DNA of 64,000 nucleotides from Moraxella sp. FZFQ2102. Its GTDB lineage: Bacteria; Pseudomonadota; Gammaproteobacteria; Pseudomonadales; Moraxellaceae. The stretch spans positions 558,001 through 622,000 of the forward strand of contig NZ_CP099960.1 in NCBI RefSeq assembly GCF_024137865.1, in the 5' to 3' direction. A program made the position numbers and the translations under genes. The notes beneath the pieces were generated by a model. It made no database searches and was not told where the DNA came from. It was given only the letters and a program-made list of their open reading frames with translations. This document shows positions 15,265-24,774 of this stretch, in pieces. Numbering within the stretch: position 1 is the first letter of the stretch; the number at the start of each line of letters is the position of its first letter.

Positions 15265-16572
15265 TTAATGTGCTTGACCTACCTTTTCTTCCCGTAGGCT
15301 TAAGAACCAATGCAGAATAATCGCTGCAAAGGTCGCCGTACCTATACCACCCAGATTAAATTCACCAATCATTAAGCCAAAATCGCCCGTGCCTAGAATG
15401 ATAGTAATGGCAGCGACCATCAGGTTTTTGTTACTGGCAAAATTCACCTTATTATCAATCCAAATCTTCGCACCTGCAATGGTAATCAGACCAAACACCA
15501 CGATCGATGCACCTGTCAGGACTGGACTTGGAATGGTCTGAATCATCGCACCAAATTTTGGTGAAAAGCCTAGCACCATCGCAAACACACCCGCCACCAC
15601 AAAGATAATGGTTGAGTACACACGAGTCACCGCCATCACGCCGATATTCTCGCCATACGTCGTCATGCCTGTGCCACCTACGCCTGCCGATAAGGCAGTC
15701 GCCACACCATCAGCAACGAAGGCTTTGCCAAGCTGCGGAGTTAGGTTTTCGCCAGTCATTGCACCGACCGCCTTGATATGACCCAAGTTCTCCGCCACTA
15801 GGATAAATGCCACTGGCGCAATGATTAGCATGGCGTTGGTATCAAAGGTTGGCGAGCTAAAATTCGGCAAACCAAACCAAGCAGCATCACGAATCAAGCC
15901 AAAATTAATCGGCTCACCCAGCCCCATCACATTGGTTGCAATCGCATAAATCACATACGCCATCACAAGACCAAGCAGTAGTAGCAAACGCTGCATAAAG
16001 CCACGAGCAAATACCGCAATCATCCCCATGCATAGCACAGTAATCAGCGCCATCCACAGCTCAAATGGCTTGCCTTGTACGCCTTTGACAGTCACTGGTG
16101 CTAGGTTTAGACCAATAATCATCACCACCGCACCTGTCACCACCGGTGGCATCAACTTCTCAATCCAGCGTGTGCCTGTCGCCATCACAATCAAACCAAT
16201 CACAGCATACAAGATACCACAGGCAATGATACCGCCAAGTGCTACAGATAGATTTGGATTCGCCCCTGAACCTGTGGCGTGTGCTGTCGCTGCTGCCACC
16301 ACACCAATAAACGCAAAGCTTGAGCCCAAATAGCTTGGCACACGCCCACCCGTCATCAAGAAAAATAAAATCGTACAAACACCCGACATCATGATGGCAA
16401 GATTGGCATCAAAGCCCATCAAAAGCGGTGCCAACACCGTCGCACCAAACATCGCCAGCACGTGCTGCAGACCCAGCATGATGCTTTGACCCACCGGTAA
16501 ATATTCATTGGTGGCAACAGGTTGCGTATTGATATCGCCTTGATAAGGCTGCCATTTTGGGAACCAGCTCAT
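15265..16572 (-). CDS. uraA: NCS2-family nucleobase permease, uracil permease type
   Basis: A 435-residue inner-membrane proton symporter of the NCS2 (uracil/xanthine) family. The N-terminus MSWFPKWQPYQGD matches the UraA pattern and is followed by LGLQHVLAMFGATVLAPLL, the first-helix signature with conserved QHVLAMFG. Later come AENLGHIKAVGAMTGENL, GLGGTGMTTYGENIG-type loop (here GVGGTGMTTYGENIGVMAVTR) and the C-terminal helices. UraA-type specificity is favoured by AENLGH, where the Glu contacts uracil. ATG 16572 follows TTGGAGTTATT; a longer in-frame start at 16629 lacks a ribosome site. No pyrimidine gene is adjacent. Confidence 0.87.
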   Translation of the reverse strand: MSWFPKWQPYQGDINTQPVATNEYLPVGQSIMLGLQHVLAMFGATVLAPLLMGFDANLAIMMSGVCTILFFLMTGGRVPSYLGSSFAFIGVVAAATAHATGSGANPNLSVALGGIIACGILYAVIGLIVMATGTRWIEKLMPPVVTGAVVMIIGLNLAPVTVKGVQGKPFELWMALITVLCMGMIAVFARGFMQRLLLLLGLVMAYVIYAIATNVMGLGEPINFGLIRDAAWFGLPNFSSPTFDTNAMLIIAPVAFILVAENLGHIKAVGAMTGENLTPQLGKAFVADGVATALSAGVGGTGMTTYGENIGVMAVTRVYSTIIFVVAGVFAMVLGFSPKFGAMIQTIPSPVLTGASIVVFGLITIAGAKIWIDNKVNFASNKNLMVAAITIILGTGDFGLMIGEFNLGGIGTATFAAIILHWFLSLREEKVGQAH

Positions 16573-16872
16573 AATAACTCCAACGGTAATTGATGCACCA
16601 AAAAACGGCGAATGGAATTTTCCAATCACCTTGCATCATCATTTGCTTAATAAAGTGAGATATTTTTATAAAATTTCACTATTGTACTACATTTGAGTGA
16701 TGAATGTGTAGGATTTATAACTGTCATAACCAAAAAATTGGAATGATGGGTCACACTAAGTCGCTAGCCATGTACTTGTTATTTTGTTACAATGCTTAGT
16801 GCCAATTTTAAAAAATCCATTTTTAAAATGCAAATAAGGAAAGCCAGTAAACTTATCAAAAAAGGATTTGTC

Positions 16873-17670
16873 ATGCCAAGTTATTATCAATTCTTAGACC
16901 GCCAAGAACAAGCCGATGGCAGTATCATCGCCCGCTACATGAGCACCATCCATGCCCAAGGTGCTTGGAATGAGCACGAACAGCACATGGCGCCTGCCAC
17001 AGGCATCATCAGCCACGAATTACAACATTTCTCCCCACGCACCGATATGCGTATCGCTCGCATCAGCCTAGATATTTTTGGACTGATTCATGCCGGTGAA
17101 TTTGAGATCACCACTCACACCATCCGAGCAGGTCGCACCATTGAGCTGATCGAATCAGTCATGACCGCCAAAGGCAAAGTAAGCATCACCGCTAGAGCAT
17201 GGCGACTGCAGATGAGTGACACAAGTGCCGTCGCAGGACTCGAAGATACACCGGTCGCCATCTCAGACAATAGATGGCCGATGGATGTGCAGTGGGCGGG
17301 TGGATTTATCCGAAGTGTTGAAGCCTGCACCGATGATCGCCGTGCCGGTAGCGGTGTGGTATGGCTGAGCAATGACCTTGAGATGGTCGAAGGCGTGCCG
17401 ACGACGGACTTTGTACGGTTAATGGGCATGGTCGATGCCGCCAATGGTGTCGTACCACGCATCGAGCAGCAGACGATTGAGTGGCTATTTCCCAATCTAG
17501 ACCTACAAATTCATCTATATCGCCTACCCGTCGGCAAACGACTAGGCTTACAGAGCATACAACAAATCGGTGATGATGGTATCGGTCTCACCAGTAGTAT
17601 CTTGCATGATGAGCTTGGGCCATTTGGTCGCAGTGAGCAAATTTTGACGGTGAGGCAGCTACATGGATGA
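16873..17670 (+). CDS. Acyl-CoA thioesterase-like double-hotdog protein
   Basis: A 265-residue protein with the layout of the TesB-like thioesterase superfamily: an N-terminal hotdog unit with GAWNEHEQHMAPATGIISHEL and RIARISLDIFGLIHAGEFEI, and a C-terminal unit with TTDFVRLMGMVDAANGV and a concluding SSILHDELGPFGRSEQILTV. These enzymes hydrolyse acyl-CoA esters; the substrate is not known here. ATG 16873 is preceded by AAAAGGATTTGTC, a strong ribosome site. The stop overlaps the start of the downstream methyltransferase by eight bases, so the two are translationally coupled. Confidence 0.75.
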   Translation: MPSYYQFLDRQEQADGSIIARYMSTIHAQGAWNEHEQHMAPATGIISHELQHFSPRTDMRIARISLDIFGLIHAGEFEITTHTIRAGRTIELIESVMTAKGKVSITARAWRLQMSDTSAVAGLEDTPVAISDNRWPMDVQWAGGFIRSVEACTDDRRAGSGVVWLSNDLEMVEGVPTTDFVRLMGMVDAANGVVPRIEQQTIEWLFPNLDLQIHLYRLPVGKRLGLQSIQQIGDDGIGLTSSILHDELGPFGRSEQILTVRQLHG

Positions 17671-18262
17671 TACTGCCGCACAAGTCAATCACGCCAGCTT
17701 TTGGCAAAATCGCTATGACCAAGGTCAGACCAACTGGGATGCTGGTAGCATCACTACACCGCTCAAGACCTATATTGATCAGCTTGATAATCGCCATCAA
17801 CGCATCTTGATCGCTGGTGCTGGCAATGCTCATGAAGGTGCTTATCTGCACCAACAGGGTTTTGATCGTGTGTTTTTATTGGATTTTGCCACAGCGCCGC
17901 TTGAGCGATTTGCCAAAGCTTATCCAGATTTTCCCCGTGATCATTTATTATGCCAAGATTTCTTTGATCTTGATGGACTAACCTTTGATTTGATTTTGGA
18001 GCAGACTTTCTTTTGTGCCATTCATCCCAAGCGACAACAGGATTATGTCAAACAAATGCATCGCTTATTGGCGACAGAGGGCAAATTGGTTGGCGTATTG
18101 TTTGATTGGCAATTTGAGACATCGCCGCCTTTTTCTGGCAGTATTGATGAATATTTGACACTGTTTTCAGAATATTTTTATATTAATACGATGGCACCTT
18201 GTTATAATTCCATCTCTGCCCGCCAAGGCAAAGAACTATTCATTCACTTAACCAAAAAATAG
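17663..18262 (+). CDS. Thiopurine S-methyltransferase-like SAM-dependent methyltransferase
   Basis: A 199-residue class I methyltransferase. The N-terminal FWQNRYDQGQTNWD and the glycine motif RILIAGAGNAHEGAYLHQQG, which binds S-adenosylmethionine, match the TPMT family. Later comes FDLILEQTFFCAIHPKRQQDYV, also typical. Bacterial TPMT relatives methylate metalloids or sulfur and selenium compounds, or have unknown targets. The gene overlaps the preceding thioesterase gene by eight bases. A decrease in similarity in the C-terminal part cannot be judged by eye. Confidence 0.82.
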   Translation: MDDTAAQVNHASFWQNRYDQGQTNWDAGSITTPLKTYIDQLDNRHQRILIAGAGNAHEGAYLHQQGFDRVFLLDFATAPLERFAKAYPDFPRDHLLCQDFFDLDGLTFDLILEQTFFCAIHPKRQQDYVKQMHRLLATEGKLVGVLFDWQFETSPPFSGSIDEYLTLFSEYFYINTMAPCYNSISARQGKELFIHLTKK

Positions 18263-18315
18263 TCATCACCCACCCCAGACCACCACATTCATCGCCATAA
18301 GTTGCCGATTATCCT

Positions 18316-18344
18316 TTGTAACTTACATCATTTTGGCTTATAAT
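18316..18344 (+). promoter_or_regulatory. Sigma-70-type promoter of ileS-lspA
   Basis: TTGTAA (18316-18321), a 17-base spacer and TATAAT (18339-18344) lie 38 bases upstream of the ileS start. Confidence 0.75.
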
Positions 18345-18381
18345 AAGGAGTTTATTAAAATTATCCAGTAGCGAGATACTC

Positions 18382-21165
18382 ATGAGCGAGCCAATCGATT
18401 ATAAAAACACCCTAAATCTTGCCGATACCGCCTTTGCCATGCGTGGTGACCTTGCCAAGCGTGAACCGCAATGGCTTGAACAATGGCAAAAAGACGATGT
18501 CTATGGTCAAATTCGCAAGGCTCGTCAAGGTCGCAAAAAATACACTCTACACGATGGCCCACCGTATGCCAACGGTCAAATCCACCTAGGCCATGTGGTC
18601 AATAAAGTCCTAAAAGACATCATCGTCAAATACAAAACTCTAGACGGCTATGATGCACCGTATGTGCCAGGCTGGGACTGTCACGGTCTGCCTATCGAAC
18701 AAAAAGTCGAAGGCTTACTGGGTAAAGTCGGTCAAGAAAAAGACGGCCGTATCATCTCATCGACCGAATTTCGTGGTGCTTGCCGTGACTACGCCAAAAG
18801 CCAAATTGCACTACAAATGGCAGATTTCAAACGCCTAGGCGTGCTTGGCGACTGGGAAAATCCATATCTGACGATGAATTTTCAAACCGAAGCCGACACC
18901 GTACGAGCACTTGCCAAAATCTATGAAAACGGTCATATCGTGCGTGGCATGAAGCCTGTCAACTGGTGTCTAGACTGTGGCTCTGCTTTGGCTGAAGCTG
19001 AAGTCGAATACGAAGACAAGACCTCTGACGCCATCTATGTCGGCTTTGATATTGTCAATCGTGAAACTCTGGCACAGACTGCCAACATCACAGGTAGCCT
19101 ACAAGCAGTGATTTGGACAACGACGCCATGGACACTGCCTGCCAACCAAGCCATCAGTGCACACAGCGAGCTTGACTATGCCATCATCTCATCGGGTGAG
19201 CGTCATTTTATCGTCGCCAAAGATCTGGCCGAAGACTTTGCCAAAGCCATCGCCTTGGAAGATTTTACCATCGTCACGACCGTCAAAGGCAGCGAGCTTG
19301 ACACCCTAAAAGCCCAGCACCCATTGATTGCTGAGCGTCAAGTGCCAATTATCCTAGGTGAGCATGTGACCGCTGATAGTGGTACAGGTCTTGTGCACAC
19401 TGCCCCTGCACATGGTGTCGATGACTACAATGTCGGCCGTGCCAATGGCTTACCAACCGAAAATCCCGTCGGTGGCAATGGCGTGTATCTGCCTGAAGCC
19501 AAAGTATTCGTCGGTGAGCACATTTATAAAGCCCAACCAAAAATCATCGACACCCTAAGCCAAAGCGGTCATCTATTAGCACACAACAAAATCCGCCACA
19601 GCTATCCACATTGCTGGCGACATAAGACACCGATTATTTTCCGAGCGACGCCACAGTGGTTTATCAGCATGGAAGCCAAAGGCTTGCGTGAACAAGCTTT
19701 AAAAGACATTCCTGAAGTCATCTGGACACCAGCATGGGGTCAAAACCGCATCGAGTCGATGATGAACGGTCGCCCTGACTGGTGTATCAGCCGTCAGCGT
19801 ACTTGGGGTGTGCCAATTCCGTTCTTTATCCACAAAGACTCAGGCGAATTGCATCCACGCACTTTTGAGCTGATGGAAGAAGTTGCCAAGCTTATCGAAC
19901 AAGGTGGCGTAGAAGCATGGTTTGATGCTAGTGCCGAAGCGTTTATCGGTGCTGATGCTCAAGAATACAACAAATGCACCGACACGCTTGATGTGTGGTT
20001 TGACTCAGGCTCAACCAACTTTGCCGTATTGGCTAGCCGTGATGAATTATCAAACCCTGCCGATCTATACCTAGAAGGCTCTGATCAGCACCGTGGTTGG
20101 TTCCAGTCATCGCTATTGGTCAGCGAATCCATCTATGGTCGCCCGCCATACAAGCAAGTGTTGACGCACGGTTTCACCGTCGATGCCAAAGGTCATAAAC
20201 TGTCCAAATCCAAAGGCAATACCAAAGGCTTTGAGCCATCTGACATCGCCAATAAGCTTGGCGTGGATATTCTGCGTCTGTGGGTCGGCTCATCAGACTA
20301 TCGCTATGAGATGGCGGTGAGTAAAGAAGGCTTTGACCGTACGACCGATATGTATCGCCGTATCCGTAACACCATCCGATTCTTACTTGCCAATACCGAT
20401 GACTTTGATCCAGCAAGCGATTTAATCGATGCTGACAAGCTTGTCAGTTTGGATAAATTTATCCTAACTCGTGCCAAAGCTGTCCAAGACGAAATCATCA
20501 ACTCATACACCAATATGGACTTCCATCAAGTCTGCCAAGCGGTGATGGGTTTTTGTTCGCAGGATTTGGGTGGGTTTTATTTGGATATCATCAAAGACCG
20601 CACCTACACCACGCGTGCAGACGGTCATCCACGCCGCTCAGCACAGACTGCCCTTTATCATATCGCACACGCGCTACTCCGCTGGATTGCACCGATTTTA
20701 TCATTCACCGCCCAAGAAGCATGGCAAGTGCTCAAAGGCACAGATGGCTATATCTTCACCGCTGAATGGTATGAACTGCCAACGCCTGCGATGACTGACA
20801 TCTCAAGTGATGAATGGCAAGCCATCGTCGATGCCAAAGACATCATCAATAAAGCCATCGAAGATGCACGCACCGACAAGATCATCAGCAGTAACCTGAC
20901 TGCCAAAGTCGCCATCACCGCACCTGCCCAGACTGCTGAGATTTTGGCAAAATTAGGCGATGAGCTTCGCTTTGTCTTCATCACCAGTGATGCCACTGTC
21001 AATACAGGTGATGTGCTGTCTGCTGTCATCACCCCTGCTGATGGTAGCAAATGTGTCCGCTGCTGGCATATCCGCACCGATGTCGGTCAAGACAGTAGCC
21101 ATCCAGAGCTATGCACCCGCTGTATCGAGAACTTAGACAATGGCGAGGTACGCCACTATGCCTAA
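18382..21165 (+). CDS. ileS: Isoleucyl-tRNA synthetase
   Basis: A 927-residue class I aminoacyl-tRNA synthetase that charges tRNA-Ile and edits mischarged valine. The HIGH motif is in [16 protein letters not shown] (about residue 58-73), the KMSKS motif is KLSKSKGN (about 610), and the editing domain is in [14 protein letters not shown]. The C-terminal zinc finger is present as CVRCWH and CTRC. Length is normal for the bacterial type 1 enzyme. It overlaps lspA by eight bases, the usual ileS-lspA arrangement. Its promoter is at 18316-18344; no T-box was seen. Confidence 0.97.
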   Translation: MSEPIDYKNTLNLADTAFAMRGDLAKREPQWLEQWQKDDVYGQIRKARQGRKKYTLHDGPPYANGQIHLGHVVNKVLKDIIVKYKTLDGYDAPYVPGWDCHGLPIEQKVEGLLGKVGQEKDGRIISSTEFRGACRDYAKSQIALQMADFKRLGVLGDWENPYLTMNFQTEADTVRALAKIYENGHIVRGMKPVNWCLDCGSALAEAEVEYEDKTSDAIYVGFDIVNRETLAQTANITGSLQAVIWTTTPWTLPANQAISAHSELDYAIISSGERHFIVAKDLAEDFAKAIALEDFTIVTTVKGSELDTLKAQHPLIAERQVPIILGEHVTADSGTGLVHTAPAHGVDDYNVGRANGLPTENPVGGNGVYLPEAKVFVGEHIYKAQPKIIDTLSQSGHLLAHNKIRHSYPHCWRHKTPIIFRATPQWFISMEAKGLREQALKDIPEVIWTPAWGQNRIESMMNGRPDWCISRQRTWGVPIPFFIHKDSGELHPRTFELMEEVAKLIEQGGVEAWFDASAEAFIGADAQEYNKCTDTLDVWFDSGSTNFAVLASRDELSNPADLYLEGSDQHRGWFQSSLLVSESIYGRPPYKQVLTHGFTVDAKGHKLSKSKGNTKGFEPSDIANKLGVDILRLWVGSSDYRYEMAVSKEGFDRTTDMYRRIRNTIRFLLANTDDFDPASDLIDADKLVSLDKFILTRAKAVQDEIINSYTNMDFHQVCQAVMGFCSQDLGGFYLDIIKDRTYTTRADGHPRRSAQTALYHIAHALLRWIAPILSFTAQEAWQVLKGTDGYIFTAEWYELPTPAMTDISSDEWQAIVDAKDIINKAIEDARTDKIISSNLTAKVAITAPAQTAEILAKLGDELRFVFITSDATVNTGDVLSAVITPADGSKCVRCWHIRTDVGQDSSHPELCTRCIENLDNGEVRHYA

Positions 21166-21682
21166 TACTAACCAAATCCCAAATGGCAGCAAGGCAATGG
21201 GATACTATCTTATTGCCATCGTCGTGCTTGTGCTTGATCAGATTAGCAAATACTATTTTAAATTTGCCTTTGAAGAAGGTGATACGGTGAGCGTCATTGA
21301 GCCTGTGCTCAACTGGACTTTGGCGTACAATCGTGGTGCTGCCTTTAGCTTTTTGGCAGATCAAGCAGGTTGGCAAAAGTGGTTTTTTGCGATCTTGGGT
21401 CTTGCTGTATCAGGCTTTATCATCGCCTATCTGCGTAAAGTGCCGAAGGGTGCTGGTGTGCTAAGCCTAGGGCTTGCGATGGTGCTGGGTGGTGCGATGG
21501 GCAATGTCATCAACCGCATCATTCACGGTTATGTGATTGATTTTATTCATGTGCATTATGCTGATGTATGGCATTATCCGATTTTTAATATCGCCGATAT
21601 CGGTATCTGCGTAGGGATGATGCTCGTGGTCTATGATATGCTGTTCTTGGAAAAGAAACGCACACTTGGGCAAAACTCATAA
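21158..21682 (+). CDS. lspA: Lipoprotein signal peptidase LspA
   Basis: A 174-residue inner-membrane aspartic protease with four hydrophobic segments that removes the signal peptide from lipidated prolipoproteins. Catalytic aspartates are in [18 protein letters not shown] and [28 protein letters not shown] and [11 protein letters not shown] are conserved. ATG 21158 has GAGG nine bases upstream and overlaps the ileS end; an upstream in-frame ATG at 21140 is less well placed. In enteric bacteria fkpB follows; here fkpB lies beyond a LysE gene on the other strand. Terminator at 21690-21722. Confidence 0.95.
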   Translation: MPNTNQIPNGSKAMGYYLIAIVVLVLDQISKYYFKFAFEEGDTVSVIEPVLNWTLAYNRGAAFSFLADQAGWQKWFFAILGLAVSGFIIAYLRKVPKGAGVLSLGLAMVLGGAMGNVINRIIHGYVIDFIHVHYADVWHYPIFNIADIGICVGMMLVVYDMLFLEKKRTLGQNS

Positions 21683-21689
21683 GACAATC

Positions 21690-21722
21690 AAAAAGGCTTA
21701 ATCAGATGGATTAAGCCTTTTT
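21690..21722. terminator. Bidirectional intrinsic terminator between lspA and the LysE-type gene
   Basis: A 14-base perfect stem, 21690-21703 with 21709-21722 (AAAAAGGCTTAATC / GATTAAGCCTTTTT), lies between the convergent genes and can terminate both. Confidence 0.9.
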
Positions 21723-21747
21723 ATTAATCAAATCCCTGTATTTATAC

Positions 21748-22410
21748 TCAATCCGACACCGCAACTTTTGCACCCATCAACACAAACACCGCACCCGAGC
21801 CAATATCCATATAACGCTTAGCTTTTTGGCTGGTGAGCAGCTTGGATAATACCGTGCCTGCCAACATCGCCAGAGCCACAAGCCATACCGCCGAGATGAT
21901 GGCATAAACCACACCAAGTAGCAGATAGGCAGCAGCATTATCCACTTGTGTCGCCACAATAAACTGCGGAAAAAACGCCAAGAAAAACAGTGCCACTTTG
22001 GGGTTGAGTACATTGGTCAGTAAGCCTGAACGATAGGCTTGCCATGCACTGATGGGGATGGCATTGCTAGAGCTATGAATGGCAAGCTTAGTTGGATTTT
22101 TGATGGCATGATAAATTGCCATAACGCCTAGATACACCAAATATGCCGCACCCAAATATTTAATCATGCTAAACAGCATCGCTGATTTGGCGACAATCGC
22201 TGCCAGCCCCACGGCCGCAAGCACCGTATGCACCAGCACGCCGCTTGCCACACCAAGTGCCGCCATCGAGCCGATATGCTTATCATAGCCAATGGCACGA
22301 TTGAGCACAAACACCGTGTCAATCCCTGGTGTCATCGCAAAAATAATCGTCGCCGTCACAAAGGTGGCAAATTCTTTGATACCAAAGTGTAAGAGCAGCT
22401 CGCCAAACAT
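21748..22410 (-). CDS. LysE/RhtB-family amino-acid exporter
   Basis: A 220-residue inner-membrane protein with about six hydrophobic segments and the family signature MTPGIDTVFVLNRAIGYDKH near the N-terminus, followed by GVASGVLVHTVLAAVGLAAI. It is a member of the RhtB/LysE exporter family, which pumps amino acids such as homoserine, threonine or lysine out of the cell. The exported substrate is not predictable. Start ATG 22410 is on the minus strand, diverging from fkpB. It converges with lspA. Confidence 0.82.
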   Translation of the reverse strand: MFGELLLHFGIKEFATFVTATIIFAMTPGIDTVFVLNRAIGYDKHIGSMAALGVASGVLVHTVLAAVGLAAIVAKSAMLFSMIKYLGAAYLVYLGVMAIYHAIKNPTKLAIHSSSNAIPISAWQAYRSGLLTNVLNPKVALFFLAFFPQFIVATQVDNAAAYLLLGVVYAIISAVWLVALAMLAGTVLSKLLTSQKAKRYMDIGSGAVFVLMGAKVAVSD

Positions 22411-22516
22411 GGTCAGTCCTTTTTTTTGGAAACTGACTCAGATTTTGCAAGTTTTGGTGGTGAATGTCAATGGATATTATGCTAAACTAAGGCAATTTTT
22501 GAGACTTTATTTGATT

Positions 22517-23008
22517 ATGAACACACCAATTTTACCCAATGAAGAAGTGCGTATCGCACATGGCAGTACAGTCAGTCTGCATTTTGAAGTCAGCCTACCA
22601 AATGGTACTGTCATCGACTCCACCTTTGACCGCCCTGAGCCTGTCAGCCTAACCATCGGTGACGAAAGCTTGCTTGCTGGTTTTGAAAAGGTACTGATTA
22701 ACCTAAAAGCTGGCGATACTCGCACCGCCCACCTGCCTGCCGATGAAGCCTTTGGGCAATGGAATAGCGAGAATGTCCAGAGCTTTGCCCGTGCACAGTT
22801 TGCCCTATCTGAGCCAAACCCTGTCGTCGGTATGATGATGGAGTTTGCCGATAAAGGTCAAAATTCACTCGTGGGCGTCATCAGCGAAGTCAATGATGAT
22901 ACCGTCAAAGTGGATTTTAATCACCCATTGGCAGGTCAAGAAGTACTGTTTAAGGTGCAGATTTTTAAGGTCACACCAAAAGGCGAAGTCGGTGTTCAAT
23001 TAAGATAA
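22517..23008 (+). CDS. fkpB: FKBP-type peptidyl-prolyl isomerase FkpB (SlpA)
   Basis: A 163-residue cytoplasmic prolyl isomerase of the SlyD/FkpB branch. Key stretches are GSTVSLHFEVSLPNGTVID, the inserted flap FGQWNSENVQSF and the closing FNHPLAGQEVLFKVQIFKV. It lacks the metal-binding His tail of SlyD. The start ATG 22517 fits the family N-terminus. In other gammaproteobacteria fkpB stands between lspA and ispH; here ispH is not seen and a LysE gene separates it from lspA. Terminator at 23029-23052. Confidence 0.9.
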   Translation: MNTPILPNEEVRIAHGSTVSLHFEVSLPNGTVIDSTFDRPEPVSLTIGDESLLAGFEKVLINLKAGDTRTAHLPADEAFGQWNSENVQSFARAQFALSEPNPVVGMMMEFADKGQNSLVGVISEVNDDTVKVDFNHPLAGQEVLFKVQIFKVTPKGEVGVQLR

Positions 23009-23028
23009 TCTGCACACCACTCACAAAA

Positions 23029-23052
23029 AACCCAGTTCACTGAACTAGGTTT
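23029..23052 (+). terminator. Intrinsic terminator after fkpB
   Basis: AACCCAGTT and AACTAGGTT form a short stem just after the fkpB stop, with weak T-tract support. Confidence 0.55.
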
Positions 23053-23085
23053 AGTTATATCGCCATCAAACTAAGCAAACTAAGC

Positions 23086-23862
23086 CTAAGCCGTCAGCAC
23101 TCGGCTGTGTAATTCGGCAAGCCCTGCTTCCATCACCTTTTGTAGCTCATCGGTCAGCGCGCGGATGTCTTTACCCACTGGTGAAATCGGCGCAAGTGGC
23201 AGCACATGAGCGGTGATGCCTTTAGAATCGGCGACGATTTTTAGACTGTCCGCCATCGTACGATCGCCATAGTACGCCGCTTCATCGGACAACTTACCAT
23301 CTTGATCGACATAGGCAAGCACCATCGGACAGATCGGCAAGCCAGTATCGATCGCTGATTTGAGCAGTTTGCCGTAGATTTTTTTGATTTGCTTGCCATC
23401 GGTGGTGGTCGCTTCAGGGAAAAACACCACCGATGAACCCCCTTGCAAAAACGCGGTGATCTGATCAGACACTGAGCCTGCATCACCCGAGCCGCGCTTG
23501 ATGAACAACGTGCCGCCTGCTTTGGCAAGTCGCCCAAAAATCGGCCACTCACCGATCTCAGCTTTTGATAAGAAAAATACAGGCGCGACCGACCCCACCA
23601 CAGGAATATCCAGCCACGAGACATGATTACTCACCCACAACCCATGCGTCTGCGGTATGGGTTCGACTTGCACGACTTTGACGCCAAAAGAGCCTGCCAT
23701 ACGACGGCAAAACTGCTGCACATACGGCGACAGCGTCTCACGCGACGCACCATCGCCAAAAGCACCAACTTTTTGGGCAGCACGAAAGCCACCGACCAAG
23801 GTGCTGGTCATGCCGATGATTTTTTTACTGCGGTTGTATTGGGTGCGGATAAAACTTACCAT
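23086..23862 (-). CDS. 1-acyl-glycerol-3-phosphate acyltransferase-family protein (PlsC-like)
   Basis: A 258-residue membrane-associated acyltransferase. The catalytic motif I (HxxxxD) is NHVSWLDIPV, motif II is FLSKAEIGEWPIFGRLAK (about residue 100), motif III reads VVFFPEATTTDGKQI instead of the more usual FPEGTRS. Such enzymes acylate lysophosphatidate or related glycerophospholipids. ATG 23862 is favoured by the preceding GTGGA; an in-frame ATG at 23922 lies further upstream. Whether it is the main PlsC or a paralogue cannot be told from this window. Confidence 0.8.
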   Translation of the reverse strand: MVSFIRTQYNRSKKIIGMTSTLVGGFRAAQKVGAFGDGASRETLSPYVQQFCRRMAGSFGVKVVQVEPIPQTHGLWVSNHVSWLDIPVVGSVAPVFFLSKAEIGEWPIFGRLAKAGGTLFIKRGSGDAGSVSDQITAFLQGGSSVVFFPEATTTDGKQIKKIYGKLLKSAIDTGLPICPMVLAYVDQDGKLSDEAAYYGDRTMADSLKIVADSKGITAHVLPLAPISPVGKDIRALTDELQKVMEAGLAELHSRVLTA

Positions 23863-24066
23863 AATCATTCCACTGATGAATTTACAGTGTACAAGCCTAA
23901 ACCCAAATGCCAAAAAAAGCAAGTGTTTTTGGTGAACGGTTATTCACTTTTTGTAACTGCTGCGGTTTTGGATTGTTGCAATAAAAATCGCCCAAGTATT
24001 CACTTGAGCGAGATTAGATTTGTCATGATGATCAGACTAAATGATCAGATAAAATCATCGGACAAA

Positions 24067-24552
24067 TCAGTGATGATGACCACCTACACCATGCGCATGA
24101 CCGTGTGCGATCTCATCAGCTGTCGCTGCACGCACTTCCACGATCTCAACATCAAAGGTCAGCTCAACGCCTGCCAGCGGATGGTTGCCATCAACCACAA
24201 CCACTTCATCATTGACATCTTTAACAGTCACCAGCATCACATGACCATCGTCAGTTTGTGATTGGAACTGCATACCCACTTCGATATTGTCCACGCCTTG
24301 GAAATTGGCGCGTGGCACTTCTTGTACCGCTTCTGCGATGTACTCACCATAGGCTTCTTCTGGCTTAACAGTGACTTTGAATTTGTCGCCTGCTTTTTTG
24401 CCAGTCATTTCTTTTTCAAGACCCGGGATGATGTTGTGATGACCGTGTAGATAAGCCAATGGCTCGCCTTGAGATTGGTCAAGGGTCTCACCTTTATCGT
24501 TGGTCAATGTGTAGTTAAACTTTACAACGGTATCATTTGCGATAGTTGTCAT
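24067..24552 (-). CDS. slyD: FKBP-type peptidyl-prolyl isomerase SlyD
   Basis: A 161-residue prolyl isomerase and metallochaperone. The N-terminal FKBP core (FNYTLTNDKGETLDQS, YLHGHHNIIPGLEKEMTGK) contains the inserted flap (VNDEVVVVDGNHPLAGVELTFDVEIVEV). The tail AHGHAHGVGGHHH can bind nickel, which in E. coli supports hydrogenase and in this genome could serve the urease system, although that is inference. The gene is monocistronic on the minus strand, diverging from the M61 peptidase gene. Upstream is GTAAGGAATCCCT, a strong ribosome site. Confidence 0.9.
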   Translation of the reverse strand: MTTIANDTVVKFNYTLTNDKGETLDQSQGEPLAYLHGHHNIIPGLEKEMTGKKAGDKFKVTVKPEEAYGEYIAEAVQEVPRANFQGVDNIEVGMQFQSQTDDGHVMLVTVKDVNDEVVVVDGNHPLAGVELTFDVEIVEVRAATADEIAHGHAHGVGGHHH

Positions 24553-24706
24553 AGGGATTCCTTACAAAATTGTGCCACGCCTGCCACAGGTCAAATACCC
24601 GATGCATTAAATGGCAAAAATTGATGTCTATTATAACAGAAGTTTGGCAATTTTGCCGTTTGGTTACAAAAAAGTCGTTACAAGCTGTAAAATTGTGGCG
24701 CAAGGT

Positions 24707-24734
24707 TTGAAAATCAAGTGCAGTTTGTTATGAT
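24707..24734 (+). promoter_or_regulatory. Promoter of the M61 peptidase gene
   Basis: TTGAAA (24707-24712), a 16-base spacer and TATGAT (24729-24734) lie 40 bases before the start, and GGAAGGGAAG supplies a strong ribosome site. Confidence 0.6.
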
Positions 24735-24774
24735 ACTGCTGTTTGTTTACTGTTTATTTTGACCGGAAGGGAAG